This document shows, piece after piece, positions 24,592 through 36,832 of a stretch of 64,000 nucleotides of DNA. The translations under genes were made by a program, and so were the position numbers. Position 1 is the stretch's first letter, and each line of letters opens with the position of its first letter. The stretch lies in the NCBI RefSeq assembly GCF_029873635.1, contig NC_080425.1, positions 46,856,178-46,920,177 on the forward strand, given 5' to 3'. This DNA is from Malania oleifera (taxonomy: Eukaryota > Streptophyta > Magnoliopsida > Santalales > Ximeniaceae). The notes below the pieces were generated by a model. It was not told the DNA's origin. It was given only the letters and a program-made list of their open reading frames with translations, and made no database searches.

Positions 24592-25640
24592 TGCTGGTTT
24601 CTCAAGCTAGAACTCCCTGCATTTTTAATATTGTCATCACTACCCTGAGTCTCTAACTCCACCTGCATAGCATGCTCATCTCTGCTCTAGTTTTCTAATT
24701 TCTATTTCTCTTCATCTTCTTCCTCAGTACACTTCACCACGGCTTTCCCATTGAAAACCACATCTCTACTTATCACCACCTTGTTTACGATTGGCTTTCA
24801 CAGCTTGAACCCTTTCACATCTTTCTAATACCCTAGAAAAATGCAGCATCTAGACTTTGCATCAAGCTTTGATCCTTGCTCACTAGAAATATGCACATAG
24901 GCTGGACAACCAAATTAGAGTAGTCTACCACATTACCTGTCCATACCTCCTCTACAACTTTCCTTTCTAGTGATGTCCTTGGAAAATGGTTTACCAAAAA
25001 ATATGTCATACTAACTGTCTTGGCCCAAAATTTCTTTGCTAGCCCTGCATTCAACACTGAGCTCTCTCAATCAGAGTTCAGTTCATCCTTTCTGCCACAC
25101 CATTTTGTTGTGGAATCCAGAAAACTATGAAATGTCTCCTTGTGTCATGCTTCTTATAGAACTCCATAAACCTCTAATCAGCATACTCAATCCCATTATC
25201 CTAAGGCATTTAATTCTCCTCCCAGTTCAGTTTCCCACCTCATATTTCCATAATTTAAACTTAGAAAATGTCTCTAACTTGTGTCGCATAAAGTACACCC
25301 AGACCTTCCATGAGTAATCATCAATGAAACTGACAAAATACATATGTCCACCCCGTGATGCTACTCTCACCGGCCCCCAAACATCTAAATGAATGTAGTC
25401 AAGAATGTCTTCAGTCTTATAAGTGGTTTTTTGAACTACACCTTGTTTTATTTTCCAAGAATATAATACTTGTAGAAATTCAGCCTGCATGTTTTAATAC
25501 CCTTCAAAAGATTCCTTTTATGAAGTTCCTTCATCCCATGCTCACTCATATGCTCTAACCGCATATGCCATAAAACAATATTATCTAACTCAGAATCTAC
25601 AAATGAATCTACAAATCCAAAGTGCCCAATGAAATTAAAC
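24592..25640 (-). pseudogene. Element B GAG-pre-integrase and integrase
   Basis: Minus-strand segments: YIHLDVWGPVRVASRGGHMY with FVSFIDDYSWKVWVYFMRHK (25227-25490), the first half of the integrase core including the first catalytic Asp; and MLNAGLAKKFWAKTVSMTYF, VNHFPRTSLERKVVEEVWTG (24833-25057), the C-terminal part. The region between, with the second Asp and the Glu, is frame-shifted. Downstream (24600-24830) only scattered residues are readable. Confidence 0.83.
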
Positions 25641-26080
25641 TCTTTTATAGATCTAATATATGTCTTACATCACATAATATTCTTACAACACCATTATACA
25701 TTTTAATTCTGACATTTCCTATTCCAATTATTTTGCATGAAACATTGTTTCTCATTAGAATGGAACCAGAATTAATTGACCTATATGTGCTAAACCATTC
25801 TTTATTTGGTGTCATGTGATGAGAGCACACCGAATCTAGGATCCAAGAGTTCGTGAGGTGATCCGACCCTGATGAAATAGAAAGCATATTACCATCACTA
25901 CTTTTTGAGTTTCCTTCCTCTTCTAAATTTGTTGATTTTGAAGTACCCTTTTGATTTTCAGCATTCCCCTTCTTCCTTTCTGGACACTCTGGTTTTATAT
26001 GCCCCTTTTTTTCCACACCTAAAGCATCGTATATCCTTCTTCTTCTTAGACTATGATCAAGACTTATTACCACTCAATCT
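25641..26080 (-). pseudogene. Element B zinc knuckle and protease
   Basis: The 25645-26073 minus frame contains GHIKPECPERKKGN, the second half of a CCHC knuckle, and then the retropepsin start WILDSVCSHHMTPNKEWFST followed by YRSINSGSILMRNN. The first half of the knuckle (CFRCG) is in another frame. A one-base indel in an A7 run near 26005-26015 separates the two. The Asp of the catalytic D-S-x box is present. Confidence 0.83.
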
Positions 26081-26083
26081 ATT

Positions 26084-26697
26084 CTAAAATTTGCTTCTTC
26101 CACATTCCTGGTGGTCCTGTAGCACAAACCCTTCACCATGTAAAATTTCATCACTGGCCTTTTTTTTTTTTTTATGAAAACCCAGTAGTGCATTTGTTAC
26201 GTCTTCCAAATTCAAGGTATCTTTACCCCATGTGAGAGTAGTAACCAAATTTTCATACGTGTGAGACGAAGGTAGGGAATTCAATAGCTTCAATGCCTTG
26301 TCTTCCTCCTTGAGCTTCACATCAACCCACATCAAATCACTTACAATTTGATTGAATGCATTGATGTGTTGGTTCAAATCTGAACCTTTTGCCATTTTAA
26401 ACTAATACAACTTTTGCTTAGGATATAATTTGTTCATTAGAGACTTAGACATATACCGATTTTCAAGTTCCTTCCAAATAGCCGTAGGATACTCCTCATC
26501 TATGACGTGATAAAGCATGTCATCAACCAAACAAATCCTAATAATAGCCACAGCCTTCACTTCCAATTCATTCCAACTTGTTTCATCCATAATTTCCTAT
26601 TGAACTCCGTATAAAGCCTTCACCATTCCTTGTTGCACTAACAGATCCTTAACCCTTCTCTGCCATAAATCAAAGTTTCACAATCCATCAAACTTTA
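26084..26697 (-). pseudogene. Element B gag (UBN2 type), main part
   Basis: Minus-strand segments from N to C: FDLWQRRVKDLLVQQGMVKA near 26650, WNELEVKAVAIIRICLVDDM (26402-26590), LYHVIDEEYPTAIWKELENR, then SDLNQHINAFNQIVSDLMWV and LNSLPSSHTYENLVTTLTWG (26084-26395). This is the Gag of Tork-lineage copia elements. The N-terminal end is separated by element A and continues at 37785, restoring a KFDG-type start. Stops break it at about 26600 and 26397. Confidence 0.87.
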
Positions 26698-27502
26698 TGT
26701 TGACCTTATAGGTCACACCTAGTTTTGATAATGACAAATATTTGTTGTATTTGATACATGTTTGAGGATATGTGCAGGTATACTATTGGCAAATCAAAAT
26801 GATGGCATATGGAGTAAAAGTTGAAGGCCTTGAAGATCATATTTATGTTGTATTTAAAGTCTTTATTCATTATGGGTCTGTAATAGTAAATAAGGTCTGA
26901 ATTGTACTAATTATATGCATCACCTGCATGGTACGATAGGTAAGCTCAAATAAAAAAAGGCCTAGAATGAACCTAGGACACTCTCATGGTCATATGGATA
27001 GGGTGATTGCATGATTAAATAGAACCAAAATGCACTTAAGTTGCATGTTCGGTCGACCATACTGCTCAAGTACAATATCACCCGATCAACTGAACCGAGA
27101 CCGGGTCAACAGTTTGAACACTGCTCTGTCGACCAAACTTTCCAGTTCATTCTCACCCAGTCGACCGAACCCCCTCAAAGTCAACTCTTTGACCTTACAA
27201 TCGACCGAGCCCAAAATATATGCCAACACCTTGGTTGACCGAGTTCCCACGTGTGAGAACTCAACGCTCCGATCGACCGAACTACTCAGTTCAAAAGCTC
27301 CCGATCGACCGAACCACACTAAATAGAAAAATCACCCTTAGGAAACCATGTCAGGTTGACCAAACTTCTAGTTCAATTCTTACCCGGTCGACCAAACTCT
27401 ACACATCTCTGTCAACCGAACCTACCTTCGGTCGATCGGTGTTCTGGGATTGCCCCATTATTTTTACCATGGTTAAAAATATTTAAATAGGGTTAATTTG
27501 GT

Positions 27503-28358
27503 AAAGATGAGCAAAGGGAACTCTATTGATGTAAAATTGTATTGTGGCATGATTGAGAGTCTTCTATATCTCATTACTAGTAAATCGGATATTATGTTTA
27601 GTGTGTGCATATGTGCTAGATTTCAGGCCGCTCCTAAGAAATCTCATCTATTAGCTGTTAAACGAATCCTTAGATATCTAGTTTGAACCATAGAGTTAGG
27701 CTTATGGTACCCTAAGCATACTACATTTGACATTGTGAGCTATACTGATGCTGACTTTGCCTACTGTAAGGTTGATAGAAAAAGTACCAGCGGCACTTGT
27801 CACTATTTAGGACAATCTCTCATTTCTTAGTTCTCCAAGAAACAAAACTCAGTTGCCTTATCCACAGTCGAAGTAGAATATATTGCGGTTAGAAGTTGTT
27901 GTGCTCAAACTCTTTATATGAAACAACAACTTATGGATTTTGGGTTGCACTATGATACAGTACCAATTAAATTGATAATACTAGTACAATCAACATCTTT
28001 AAAAATCATATCTCTCATTCACGAACTAAAAATATTAAAATTAGACATCACTTTCTCTGTAATCATGTGCAGAAAGGGGATGTGGCTCTTCAGTTTGTAT
28101 GCACTAATGAGCAGTGGGTGGACATCTTCACTAAACCACTTTCCGAAGATAGGTTCATACAAATTAGACTTGAATTAGGGCTCATGCATAGTAGAGATGC
28201 TTCCTAGATATTTCAGTGTTTGCATAAATTCAGGGGGAGCTTTCAAATAATTTTACAAGTCTAACAACTAATATAACCATTGATATCTTTTATTGGCTTA
28301 GACTTTGTGAACATTGCTTATTGTGTGTGGTGCATAATTCTCAAATCTACTACATGAT
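27503..28358 (+). pseudogene. Copy of RNase H and 3' UTR embedded in element A's 5' LTR
   Basis: The segment is collinear with 35599-36452 of the same element. It starts at the shared word aaagatgagcaaagg and covers MIESLLYLITSKSDIMFSVC, the RNase H ([16 protein letters not shown]; the ALST word is followed by VEVEYI in place of AEAEYI), and the 3' untranslated region. By eye it is well over 90 percent identical to the internal copy. It has its own stop codons and one-base changes, so it diverged after the copying event. Confidence 0.88.
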
Positions 28359-28552
28359 GGTTAGCTGAGAATAACCCTAGGACACTCACACTCGCATAAT
28401 CAACCTGAATTGTGCATATGGTGCATATTGTGCTAAAGATCTTTGTTGCAATATTCCTTGAGTAATATTATTTGTTGAATACAAAGATCAAATCCTTTTT
28501 GCAAACAAAATCTATACATCTCTTGAGCTTTATATGTTGAGAAAAATCATCT

Positions 28553-30812
28553 TGTTGACCTTATAGGTCACATCCGGTTTTGATAATGACAAATACTCCT
28601 GTATTTAATAAATATTTAGCTCATGTGCAGGCTCATATTAGCATATCATCAATGGCACGAGAAAGCTCAAAGCTTGAAGACCAATTCGTATTTCCAATTA
28701 TAATATATTTAGTGGTCTATTTGGTCTGTAATAGTAATTAGGACATTTGGTTTGTAATAAGCACACACAACACATGCACAGTTTATTTTGTAAGCTCAAA
28801 CCAAATCATAATGCAAATTGACCTTAGTGTGACCTTCGGGTTTTCCCTTCGGTCGACCTTCGGTCAACTGACACTGGACTTTTTTGGTGTCTTCAAATTG
28901 GCCCCCAAGTGACCTTAGGACACACACATTTACACATATATTTGTTAGGCACTTGAATAGGGCTTGTTTGTTTCAATACGGGATCGAAATGCACACATGG
29001 TGCACTTTCGGTCAATCAGGCAAGATAGTTCAAAAGGCCTTGGTCGACCGAAACCTCCCTGGGTCAAAAGTTTGACCATCTGATCGACTGAACCAGGTAG
29101 TTCAAAAGGCCTTGGTCAACTGAAACCTCCCTGGGACAAAAGTTTGACCATCTCGTCAACCGAACCAGGTAGTTCAAAAGGCATTGGTCGACCGAAACCC
29201 CCTGGGGTCAAAAGTTTGACCATTTGGTCGACCGACCCTTTTTATACTCCAACTGCCTAGTCGACCGAAGGGTTCTCGGGAGAATTCCCAACGGTCTGGT
29301 CGACCAAACCAACCAGTACAAAATGGCCTGGTCGACCAAACCTCAGAAAATTGGGAAATTGCCTTCTTCTGGTCGACCAAGACCTCAGTTCAAAAGTCCC
29401 CTGGTCGACCGAACCATATGAGTCTTGGTCGACCAAAACTGATCTGGTTGACCATACCTCTCGGGTTGCCATAATTTTTACCGCTGATAAATAATTTTTA
29501 AACAGGGTTAAAATGGTTTAAGTGTCATTAAACTTTTCCAACAATCCCTAATAGGTACCCAACAGTCAAAAATTTTGGTATGTCTATATATACACTTTCA
29601 TTTGGGAGAATCAAGTATTGATTAGCAAATATACTTAAAAATTCTCTCTCAAGCTAAAAACATCTTACTTCTCATACTCTTGCTAAATCCACTCAAACTT
29701 ACCTTCTCTATCCTTCTATATCATTTGTAAGTGCATTGAGTGATATTGTTTAGAGGTTTGCTCTCATTGTTTATAGTGCTTTGAATCGATTTTTCATACG
29801 AGAGCATAACCTAAGTATTCTTAGGAGGCTTTTCTAATAAGCCTATCCTAAGAAGACTTGTTAAACTTCCGAGTATTGCATTCTCATTGCAATAACTTAG
29901 GAAGTTTGTATTTGCCTTTGGCTTGCAAAACTATTTTCAAACGTATTCAAATATCTTGTGGTATTTATATTGATATTCTTGTGAAAAGATATTTGTGTGT
30001 GTTATATTAATCTTTGTGGCAATATCCATTCAAATCTATATCATTTGCTGAAATACAAAGATTACATATATCTTGTAATCCAAGCATATACATATTCATG
30101 TGATTGAGACATTCTATTGATTGATATTCTTGAGGCTTGTTTGATATTCTGTGTGAACACGTTTGATTGAATATTTTGAAATACACAGATTATTATTGAT
30201 ACTCTCATGTACTCACTACACTGATAGAAAACATTTTTGAGAGTTAAACTATCTAGACCACACTAAGCTTACATTATTAAATCATCTGTGGTATATGTAA
30301 TATTGTGTGCATTTGTGGTACAAATTTTCTTTACATGAAAGTACCCATACATTGTACCTTTTGTTTGTATATCTAAGAGATTCTAGGCGTGGCCTGAGGG
30401 GGCGGTAATCCAGCCTGGTAAGGATTGGTAAAGGTTGAGGTCAGCCCTGTGCTAATTGACCTAGTTAAGGTTGAGGTCAGCCTTGTGATAATTTGACCTA
30501 GTTTGTATAGGTTTCACTCCACCCGTTTAAGTGAGCAAGTTATTGTGATAATCCTTGTGTTGGTTAGCCAAGGCGGGGACGTAGGCAGTTGGCCGAACCT
30601 CGATAACATATCTACGTGTCATCCTCTTTTTATTGCTTTCTGGTGCTTGTGTGATTGTTTAAACTGCTTTATTTAATTTTTGATATATTTAAATTATTTG
30701 CACTAGATTGACCATAGGATTGTGAACATACTACTGTTAGGAGGAATACCTAGGAGATAAATTTTAAAAATACCAATTATCCCCCCCTCTTGGGATCATG
30801 GTAAAGCTAACA
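28553..30812 (+). mobile_element. Solo LTR S3 (copia, plus), TSD catct
   Basis: The ends tgttgacc (28553) and gctaaca (30812) are flanked by perfect catct duplications (28548-28552 and 30813-30817). It starts with the TGACCT-TAT-AGGTCA mini-inverted repeat and the TTTTGATAATGACAAAT block. It has the densest GGTCGACCGAA array of the window (about 28850-29460), including three 72-bp units, then the conserved aaggcggggacgtaggcagt block near 30570 and a C-run at the 3' end. It has no internal region. Confidence 0.95.
29027..29242 (+). repeat. Three tandem 72-bp units within solo LTR S3
   Basis: Copies begin with agttcaaaaggc at 29027, 29099 and 29171, exactly 72 bp apart. Each unit holds one GGTCGACCGAAACC word (or the GGTCAACTG variant), the inverted repeat GGTCAAA-AG-TTTGACC, and a second C-G-A-C/T-G word. 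A similar period of about 73 bp is visible in reverse orientation in S5 near 59390-59530. Confidence 0.95.
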
Positions 30813-31500
30813 CATCTGTTGAAGATATCTAAAGTGTGGCTAATATCTTTGTTTAAGCATTGTGATTGAATATATTATGTGATACAAAGATCATATTATT
30901 TGCACTCTCGCGCACTGATTGCAACGCTTACATAAATATTTGAGAGTAGACATCTAAGACCATATTGAGCTTACTTCATTATATCATTTGGTGGTGTATA
31001 TGATTGCTTAGATTGGGTACACATCTGCTTTACATGAAAGCATAATCACTGTACCAACTTCATTATTGTAAACATACTGTTGTTGTGTTTCCAGGCATGA
31101 CCTGAGGGGACGGTAATCCAGCCCGATAAGGTTTGGTTGTAAAGGTTGAGGTCAATCCTATGGTAATTGACCTAGTTTGTTTAGGTGCTGCTTCACCCGT
31201 TTAAGTGGGCATCATAGTTATAATCCTTATACTTGTTAGCCAAGGTGGGGACGTAGGAAATTTACTGAACCTCGATAACATTTCTTCGTGTCACTTCTCT
31301 TTATTGCTTTCTTGTGCATGCGTAGTTAATTAAATTGCGTTATTTAATTTCTGGTGCATATCATAATTGATTTACTTTACTTGCACTAGATTGTCCATAG
31401 GGTTGTGAATATACTGATATGATGATATTGACCTAGGGCGTTAATTTTAAAAGTGCCAATTCACCCCCCCCCCTCTTGAGATCACGGTAAAGCTAATAAT

Positions 31501-31512
31501 TGGTATCAGAGC
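31501..31512 (+). other. Primer-binding site of element A
   Basis: tggtatcagagc follows the LTR end by two bases. It is the exact plant initiator-tRNA-Met site. Confidence 0.95.
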
Positions 31513-31567
31513 CACATAGCATAGACTAGTAGTTATTTTACAAAAGATCTTATATAGCTCATAGCTC

Positions 31568-33180
31568 CGTGACCCCTTTCCATGAGGGACCATCTTCCAA
31601 ACAACCTCTGGTTTTCAGTGGTGTTAATTACACCTTCTGGAAATAGAGGATGTGAATCTACCTCCAAAATACAAATTGGAAGGTGTGAAGGATCATCTCT
31701 AAGGGAAATTATGTCCCTATGAAAACAGAGGGTGCAACTAGAGTTCCTAAGACTGAGGAGGAATATGATGATGATGATATGAAAGCTGTTAGTTTGAATG
31801 TCATTGCTATGAACATTCTATATTGTAATCTTGATGTAAATGAATTTAATAGAATAATGACATGTTCTACTGCAAAAGAAATTGAGGATAAGTTAGAAGT
31901 CATATATAAGGGTACTAGGGATGTGAAAGATAGTAGGATAGATATGTTGACTAGTGAGTCCATTCAGAGCATGTACACTAGATTCACACACATCATAAAT
32001 TCACTGCATGCATTAGGTAAGGCCTATCCCACATATGAGATGATTAGGAAGATCCTTAGAGGCTTGCCTCCTATTTGGAAAGCCAAGGCTACGACCATTT
32101 CTAAGGGTAGAGACCTTAAGGCCTTAACTCTAGATGAATTGATAGGTTCGCTGATCACCTATGAATTAGTCATAAATGAGAGACTCAATGAACACAATAA
32201 GGCGAAGAAAGTGACTACATTGAAAACCTATACTAACACATCTAGTGAATGCAGTAAACCTAACACTGATGATGATTTGGCCATGCTAACTAGAAAATTT
32301 AGCAGATTCTTCAGGAAGAATAGAAATTCATACAAAAGATATAGGGACTTTGCATTTGAGAAGGGAGAGTCTAGCAAAATAAAAGAAAAATCAAATGCTC
32401 CCACATGTTACAAATGCAACAAAGTTGGACACATCAAGCCAGATTGCCCACTACTGAAAAAGGAGGCTAAGAAAAAGAAGAAAGCCATGAAGGCAAACAC
32501 CTCATAGGATAAATTAAGCAGCAGTGACTCAGAATCAGACCACAGTGACTCGGAGGTTGCTAATCTGTGCTTGATGGCACACGGTGATTAGGTATCGTCC
32601 TCTTGTTCATTATCTTCATATTATTCATCTGATGATTGTGATTTTGATTACATGCCTACGTTTAAAGAATTATAATGTGAATATATTCATGTATCTAAAC
32701 TGTTGAGTAAAATGACCAAAGAAAATGATGATTTGAAAAAGAAATGTGAAAATTGGTCAAAATTGTTTGGTATTGCAAAAACCTCTCATGCTTCTACTTT
32801 GAAAGAAAAAGATGTGTCTATTGCTGAACTTGAGAGGAAATTGAAAGATAGCTCCAAAATTATTTTTAAATTCACGAGGGCAAACGCAATTTTGAAAAAC
32901 TACTTGGTGCCTAAAGAAATTCTTTAAGTAAAGAGGGTCTAGGTTTTAATGATATTGAAAATGTTAGACGACCTAATCTTTACTTGGGACATTTCACGCG
33001 TGAATCAAAATCTCAAGTCCCACCTAAAGATTCTAAGTGTAGAATGAAATGGTTTAAATGCAAACAAATTGGGCATATTCAATTTTATTGTCCACGTAGG
33101 TACAAGCATGCGAAAATTAGAAAAGTATGGGTAGTTAAGGGTGATCTAGCTACTAACCTCCATGGACCCAACAAAATTTG
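31568..33180 (+). pseudogene. Gag of element A (UBN2, two zinc knuckles)
   Basis: The Gag start is recognisable as VTPFHEGPSSKQP near 31570, but no ATG is in frame and TAG follows VNYTFWK. An open 262-residue frame (31719-32507) holds the UBN2 core (YCNLDVNEFNRIMTCSTAKE, RKILRGLPPIWKAKATTISK) and knuckle one CYKCNKVGHIKPDCP near 32406. A stop follows. A coiled-coil segment lies at 32703-32927 and knuckle two (CKQIGHIQFYCP, with the first Cys shifted to WFKCKQIG) near 33050. The end GPNKIWGP precedes protease. Confidence 0.87.
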
Positions 33181-34640
33181 GGGACCAACATTAGTTACTC
33201 AGTCTATTTTGCAGGTGTGTTTGAGATCATCCTCCTCCAAGGATAGGTGGTACCTGGATAGTGGATGCTCATGGCATATGACCAACGATAAGGGAAAATT
33301 CACGTCAATCATTCCCAAGGATGGAGGATATGTGACATTCGCCGACAATGCAAAAGGACGCATCATCGACATAGGTAAGGTTGGTAAGGATCCTTCCCTT
33401 ATTATTGATAATGTTTTATTAGTTGTTGGGCTGAAGCATAATTTATTCAGCATAAGTCAGTTGTGTGATAAAGGATATAAGGTATCATTTGAAAATGATA
33501 AATGCATAGTTGAAAATAAATAAGATCCCAAAGTGTTTTTTACTACAGATCGCCATGAAAATGTTTACACTACCACTTTTGATAACTTAACTTCACAACA
33601 AGTAACTTGTTTTTCTGTAATAAATGAGGTTAGTTGGTTATGGCATAGGCACTTAGGACATGCTAGCATGGACTTATTGTCAAAATTAGTAAGAAAAGAA
33701 TTAGTGAAAGGCTTGCCTAAAATTTCATTTGTAAAAGACAAAATTTGTGATGCATGTCAAATGGGTAAGCAAACAAAATCTAGTTTTAAGAAAAAGAAAT
33801 TTATATCCACCACTAGACCACTTGAAATGCTTCACTCGGATTTGTTTGGTCCTAATTCTGTGCAAAGTCTTGGTGGTAAATCATATGCTTTTGTCATTGT
33901 TGATGACTTTTCTAGATTCACATGGGTATTATTTCTTTCACATAAAAATGAATCATGTGAACAGTTTACCAAGTTTTGTAGGAGAATTCAAAATGAAAAA
34001 TGATATAAGATAACCCATATAAGAAGTGATAGAGGAACTAAATTTAAGAATGAAGGCATAGAAAATTATTGTGACCTAAAGGGCATATCACATAACTTTT
34101 CTGCACCTAAGACCCCTCAACAAAACGGTGTGGTAGAAAGAAAGAATAGGTCATTACAAAATGGGTAGAACTATGTTGAATGAAAATAACTAACCTAAAT
34201 ATTTTTGGACCGAGGCCATAAAAACTGCTTGTTATGTCATGGATAGGGTGTTGATTAGACCGTCAATTAATAAAACCCCTTATGAACTGTGGAACAACCA
34301 TAAACCTAACATTTCCTATTTTCATGTTTTTGGTTGTAAATGCTTTGTGCTTAGGGATAATGAACATCTAGGAAAATTTGACTCTAAATCTGATGAAGGC
34401 ATTTTCCTAGGTTATGCTCTTAATAGTAAAGTATATAGGGTTTTCAAAAAAAGAACATTGACTGTCATTGAATCTATCCATGTTTTGTTTGATGAATCTA
34501 ATCCATTTGCTAGGAAAGATGATGAAGATAATATTGATATTAGAAAATGCTTAGATAAATTATCTATTGAAAACAAAACAAGTGAAAATTCAGAAGTAAA
34601 TGATAAATCATCTGAAGATAGTGAAAATGAAATTTAGGAG
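33181..34640 (+). pseudogene. Element A protease and integrase
   Basis: Protease starts YLDSGCSWHMTNDKGKF near 33250 with an intact DSG. The GAG-pre-integrase reads WLWHRHLGHASMDLLSKLVR and CDACQMGKQ (33533-33780). The integrase core reads LHSDLFGPNSVQSLGGKSYA, RSDRGTKF and TPQQNGVVERKN, so all three catalytic acidic residues are present. The C-terminal part continues from 34239 (YELWNNHKPNISYFHVFGCK, DEGIFLGYALNSKVYRVF). Stops at 33521 and 34002 and shifts near 34165 break it. Confidence 0.9.
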
Positions 34641-36273
34641 TTGCCTAGAGATTGGAAATTTATTAGAAATCATCCTACAAATCAAATCATAGGTGAACCA
34701 GCCCATGGTGTAGCCACAAGATCCTCCTTGAAAAACCTAGTGATTCATTATGCTTTATCCCAAGAATAACCTAAAAGTATTAAAAAAGCTATAAAAGATG
34801 AGTCTTGGGTGATGTCCATGCAAGAAGAACTTAATCAATTTGAAAGAAGTAAAGTGTGGACCCTAATTCCTAGACCTAATGATCATACAATTATTGGAAC
34901 CAAATGGTTATATAGAAATGAGAAAGATGAGAATGGGGTAGTAACTAGAAATAAAGTTAGACTAGTTGCCCAAGGTTATAATCAGGAGGAGGGGATCGAC
35001 TTTGATGAAGCATATGCTCCTGTTTCAAGGTTCGAAGTCATTCGTATGCTACTTGCTTATGCCGCTTTTAAAAACTTTAAATTGTTTCAAATGGATATTA
35101 AAAGCATTTTGCTAAATGGCTATAATAACGAGGAGGTATATGTAGAACAACCACCCCGATTTTGAAAATCATAAATATCCAGATCATGTTAACCAGTTGT
35201 TTAAGGCCTTGTATGGATTGAAACAAGCTCCTAGGGCTTGGCATGAGAGGTTTAGTGGTTTTCTACTGAAAAATGGGTTTACCCGTGGCAAGATTGACAC
35301 TACACTTTTCATCAAATCCAAAAATGATGATATGCTCCTTGTTCAAATTTAAGTGGACGATATCATTTTTGGAGCAACTAATGATGAGTTGTTTAATGAG
35401 TTTGTCAAATGCATGCAAAGTGAATTTGAAATGAGCATGATGGGTGAACTTAGTTTCTTCTTAGGGCTATAAATCAAATAAGCTGAATATGAAACTTTCA
35501 TATGCCAATCTAAATATGTCAGAGACTTGCTAAAGAAATTTAATATGGAAGATTGTAAAATTCTTGGTACCCCTATGAGTTCTTCCGTTAGACTTAACAA
35601 AGATGAGCAAAGGAAGCATGTTGACGTAAAATTGTATCGTGGCATGATTGGGAGTCTTCTATATCTCACTGCTAGTAGGCCTGATATTATGTTTAGTGTG
35701 TGCATGTGTGCTAGATTTTAGGCTGCTCCTAAGGAATCTCATTTATTAGCTGTTCAACAAATCCTTAGGTATCTAGTTGGAACCATAGAGTTAGGCTTAT
35801 GGTTCCCTAAGCATACTACATTTGAGATTGTGAGATATACTAATACTGACTTTGCCTATAGTAAGGTTGATAGAAAAAGTACCAGCGGCACTTGTCACTA
35901 TTTAGGACAATCTCTCATTTCTTCATTCTCTAAGAAACAAAACTCAGTTGCCTTATCTACAGCCGAAGCAGAATATATTGCGGCTAGAAGTTGTTGTGCT
36001 CAAACTCTTTATATGAAACAACAACTTATGGATTTTGGGTTGCACTATGATACAATACCAATTAAATGTGATAATACTAGTGCAATCAACATCTCTAAAA
36101 ATCCTATCTCACATTCACGAACTAAACACATTAAAATTAGACATCACTTTCTTCGTGATCGTGTGCAGAAAGGGGACGTGGTTCTTCAATTTGTATGCAC
36201 TAATGAGCAGTGGGCGGACATCTTCATAAACCACTTCCCAAAGATAGGTTCATACAAATTAGACGTGAATTAG
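34641..36273 (+). pseudogene. Element A reverse transcriptase and RNase H
   Basis: Reverse transcriptase begins near 34800 ([54 protein letters not shown]) and is open to 35165. The active-site word reads VQI-stop-VDDIIFG near 35350, so the Tyr of YVDD is a TAA stop. RNase H (35830-36273) contains [36 protein letters not shown] and CDNTSAINISKNPISHSRTK, with the catalytic acidic residues retained. It ends IGSYKLDVN. Confidence 0.9.
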
Positions 36274-36817
36274 GGCTCATGCATAGTAGAGATGCTTCCA
36301 AGATATTTCATAGTTTGCATAAATTCAGGAGGAGCTTTCAAATAATTTTACAAGTCTAACAACTAATATAACTAATGATATCTTTTACTGGCTTAGACTT
36401 TGTGAACCTTGCTTATTGTGTGTGGTGCATAATTCTCATATCTACCACATGATAATGATAGTATTTATGTTTTATTGCTTGATCATACTGGAACTGTTTG
36501 AGTAGTTGTGGATAAATTGATAGGTCTTATAAACTCAAAATAAGTCATATTTTTATACAGGATTTGTTTTGAAATGTCCTATTTTTAAATGGCACTCTAC
36601 CAAAATTTTTAAAAAATTTTCCAAACTTATTGTGTATAAAAATGTCTCTTACCCATTGCCTAAAGCTGTAATTTTTATGGCCCTTTTTGTTGTTGCCAAA
36701 AAGGGGAGATGAAGAGGCAAAAAATTGGGTTGATATTAGGTTGCACTTAATGCATATTGTTATGGGGGCCATCTAAGGCTATACCTATATTTTTTGCATG
36801 ATGTATTTGTCATCATC
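36274..36817 (+). other. 3' untranslated region of element A
   Basis: Non-coding. It starts gggctcatgcatagtag after the pol stop. The first 180 bases also occur at 28180-28358 in the 5' LTR copy. Ends with atttgtcatcatcaaaa next to the polypurine tract. Confidence 0.8.
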
Positions 36818-36832
36818 AAAAAGAAGGGAGAA
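36818..36832 (+). other. Polypurine tract of element A
   Basis: aaaaagaagggagaa lies directly before TGTTAACC at 36833, the 3' LTR start. It sits in the loop of the 17-base inverted repeat formed by 36805-36821 and 36858-36874. Confidence 0.9.

Larger units (their letters stand above)
26698..31498 (+). repeat. Composite 5' LTR of element A
   Basis: The U3 part (26698 to about 27502) carries the LTR start block and a GGTCGACC-type array at about 27048-27440. It is then interrupted by a copy of the element's own reverse transcriptase/RNase H end (27503-28358). LTR sequence resumes near 28360, is interrupted by solo LTR S3 (28553-30812), and continues (30818-31498) through the conserved block with caaggtggggacgtaggaaa to the C-run and end agctaata. 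The last bases differ from the expected AACA. Without the inserts it would be about 1.7 kb. Confidence 0.82.

Noticed and set aside
26005..26015. Programmed frameshift in the A7 run of the B zinc knuckle (and similarly near 60414 in E)
   Set aside because: The shift differs from the family consensus by a one-base indel in a homopolymer, both elements have many other breaks, and the knuckle is not a known shift site in these elements.
28850..29460. CRISPR-like regularly spaced repeats
   Set aside because: Units are degenerate, irregularly spaced in most LTRs, lie inside a plant solo LTR and have no unique spacers or cas genes.
27030..29472. Overlapping open frames on both strands across the palindrome arrays (also near 24012, 37266, 59108)
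   Set aside because: The palindromic CG-rich words lack stop codons in many frames. The residues (GRP, STE, VDR repeats) are by-products of the repeat, and there is no start context or homology.
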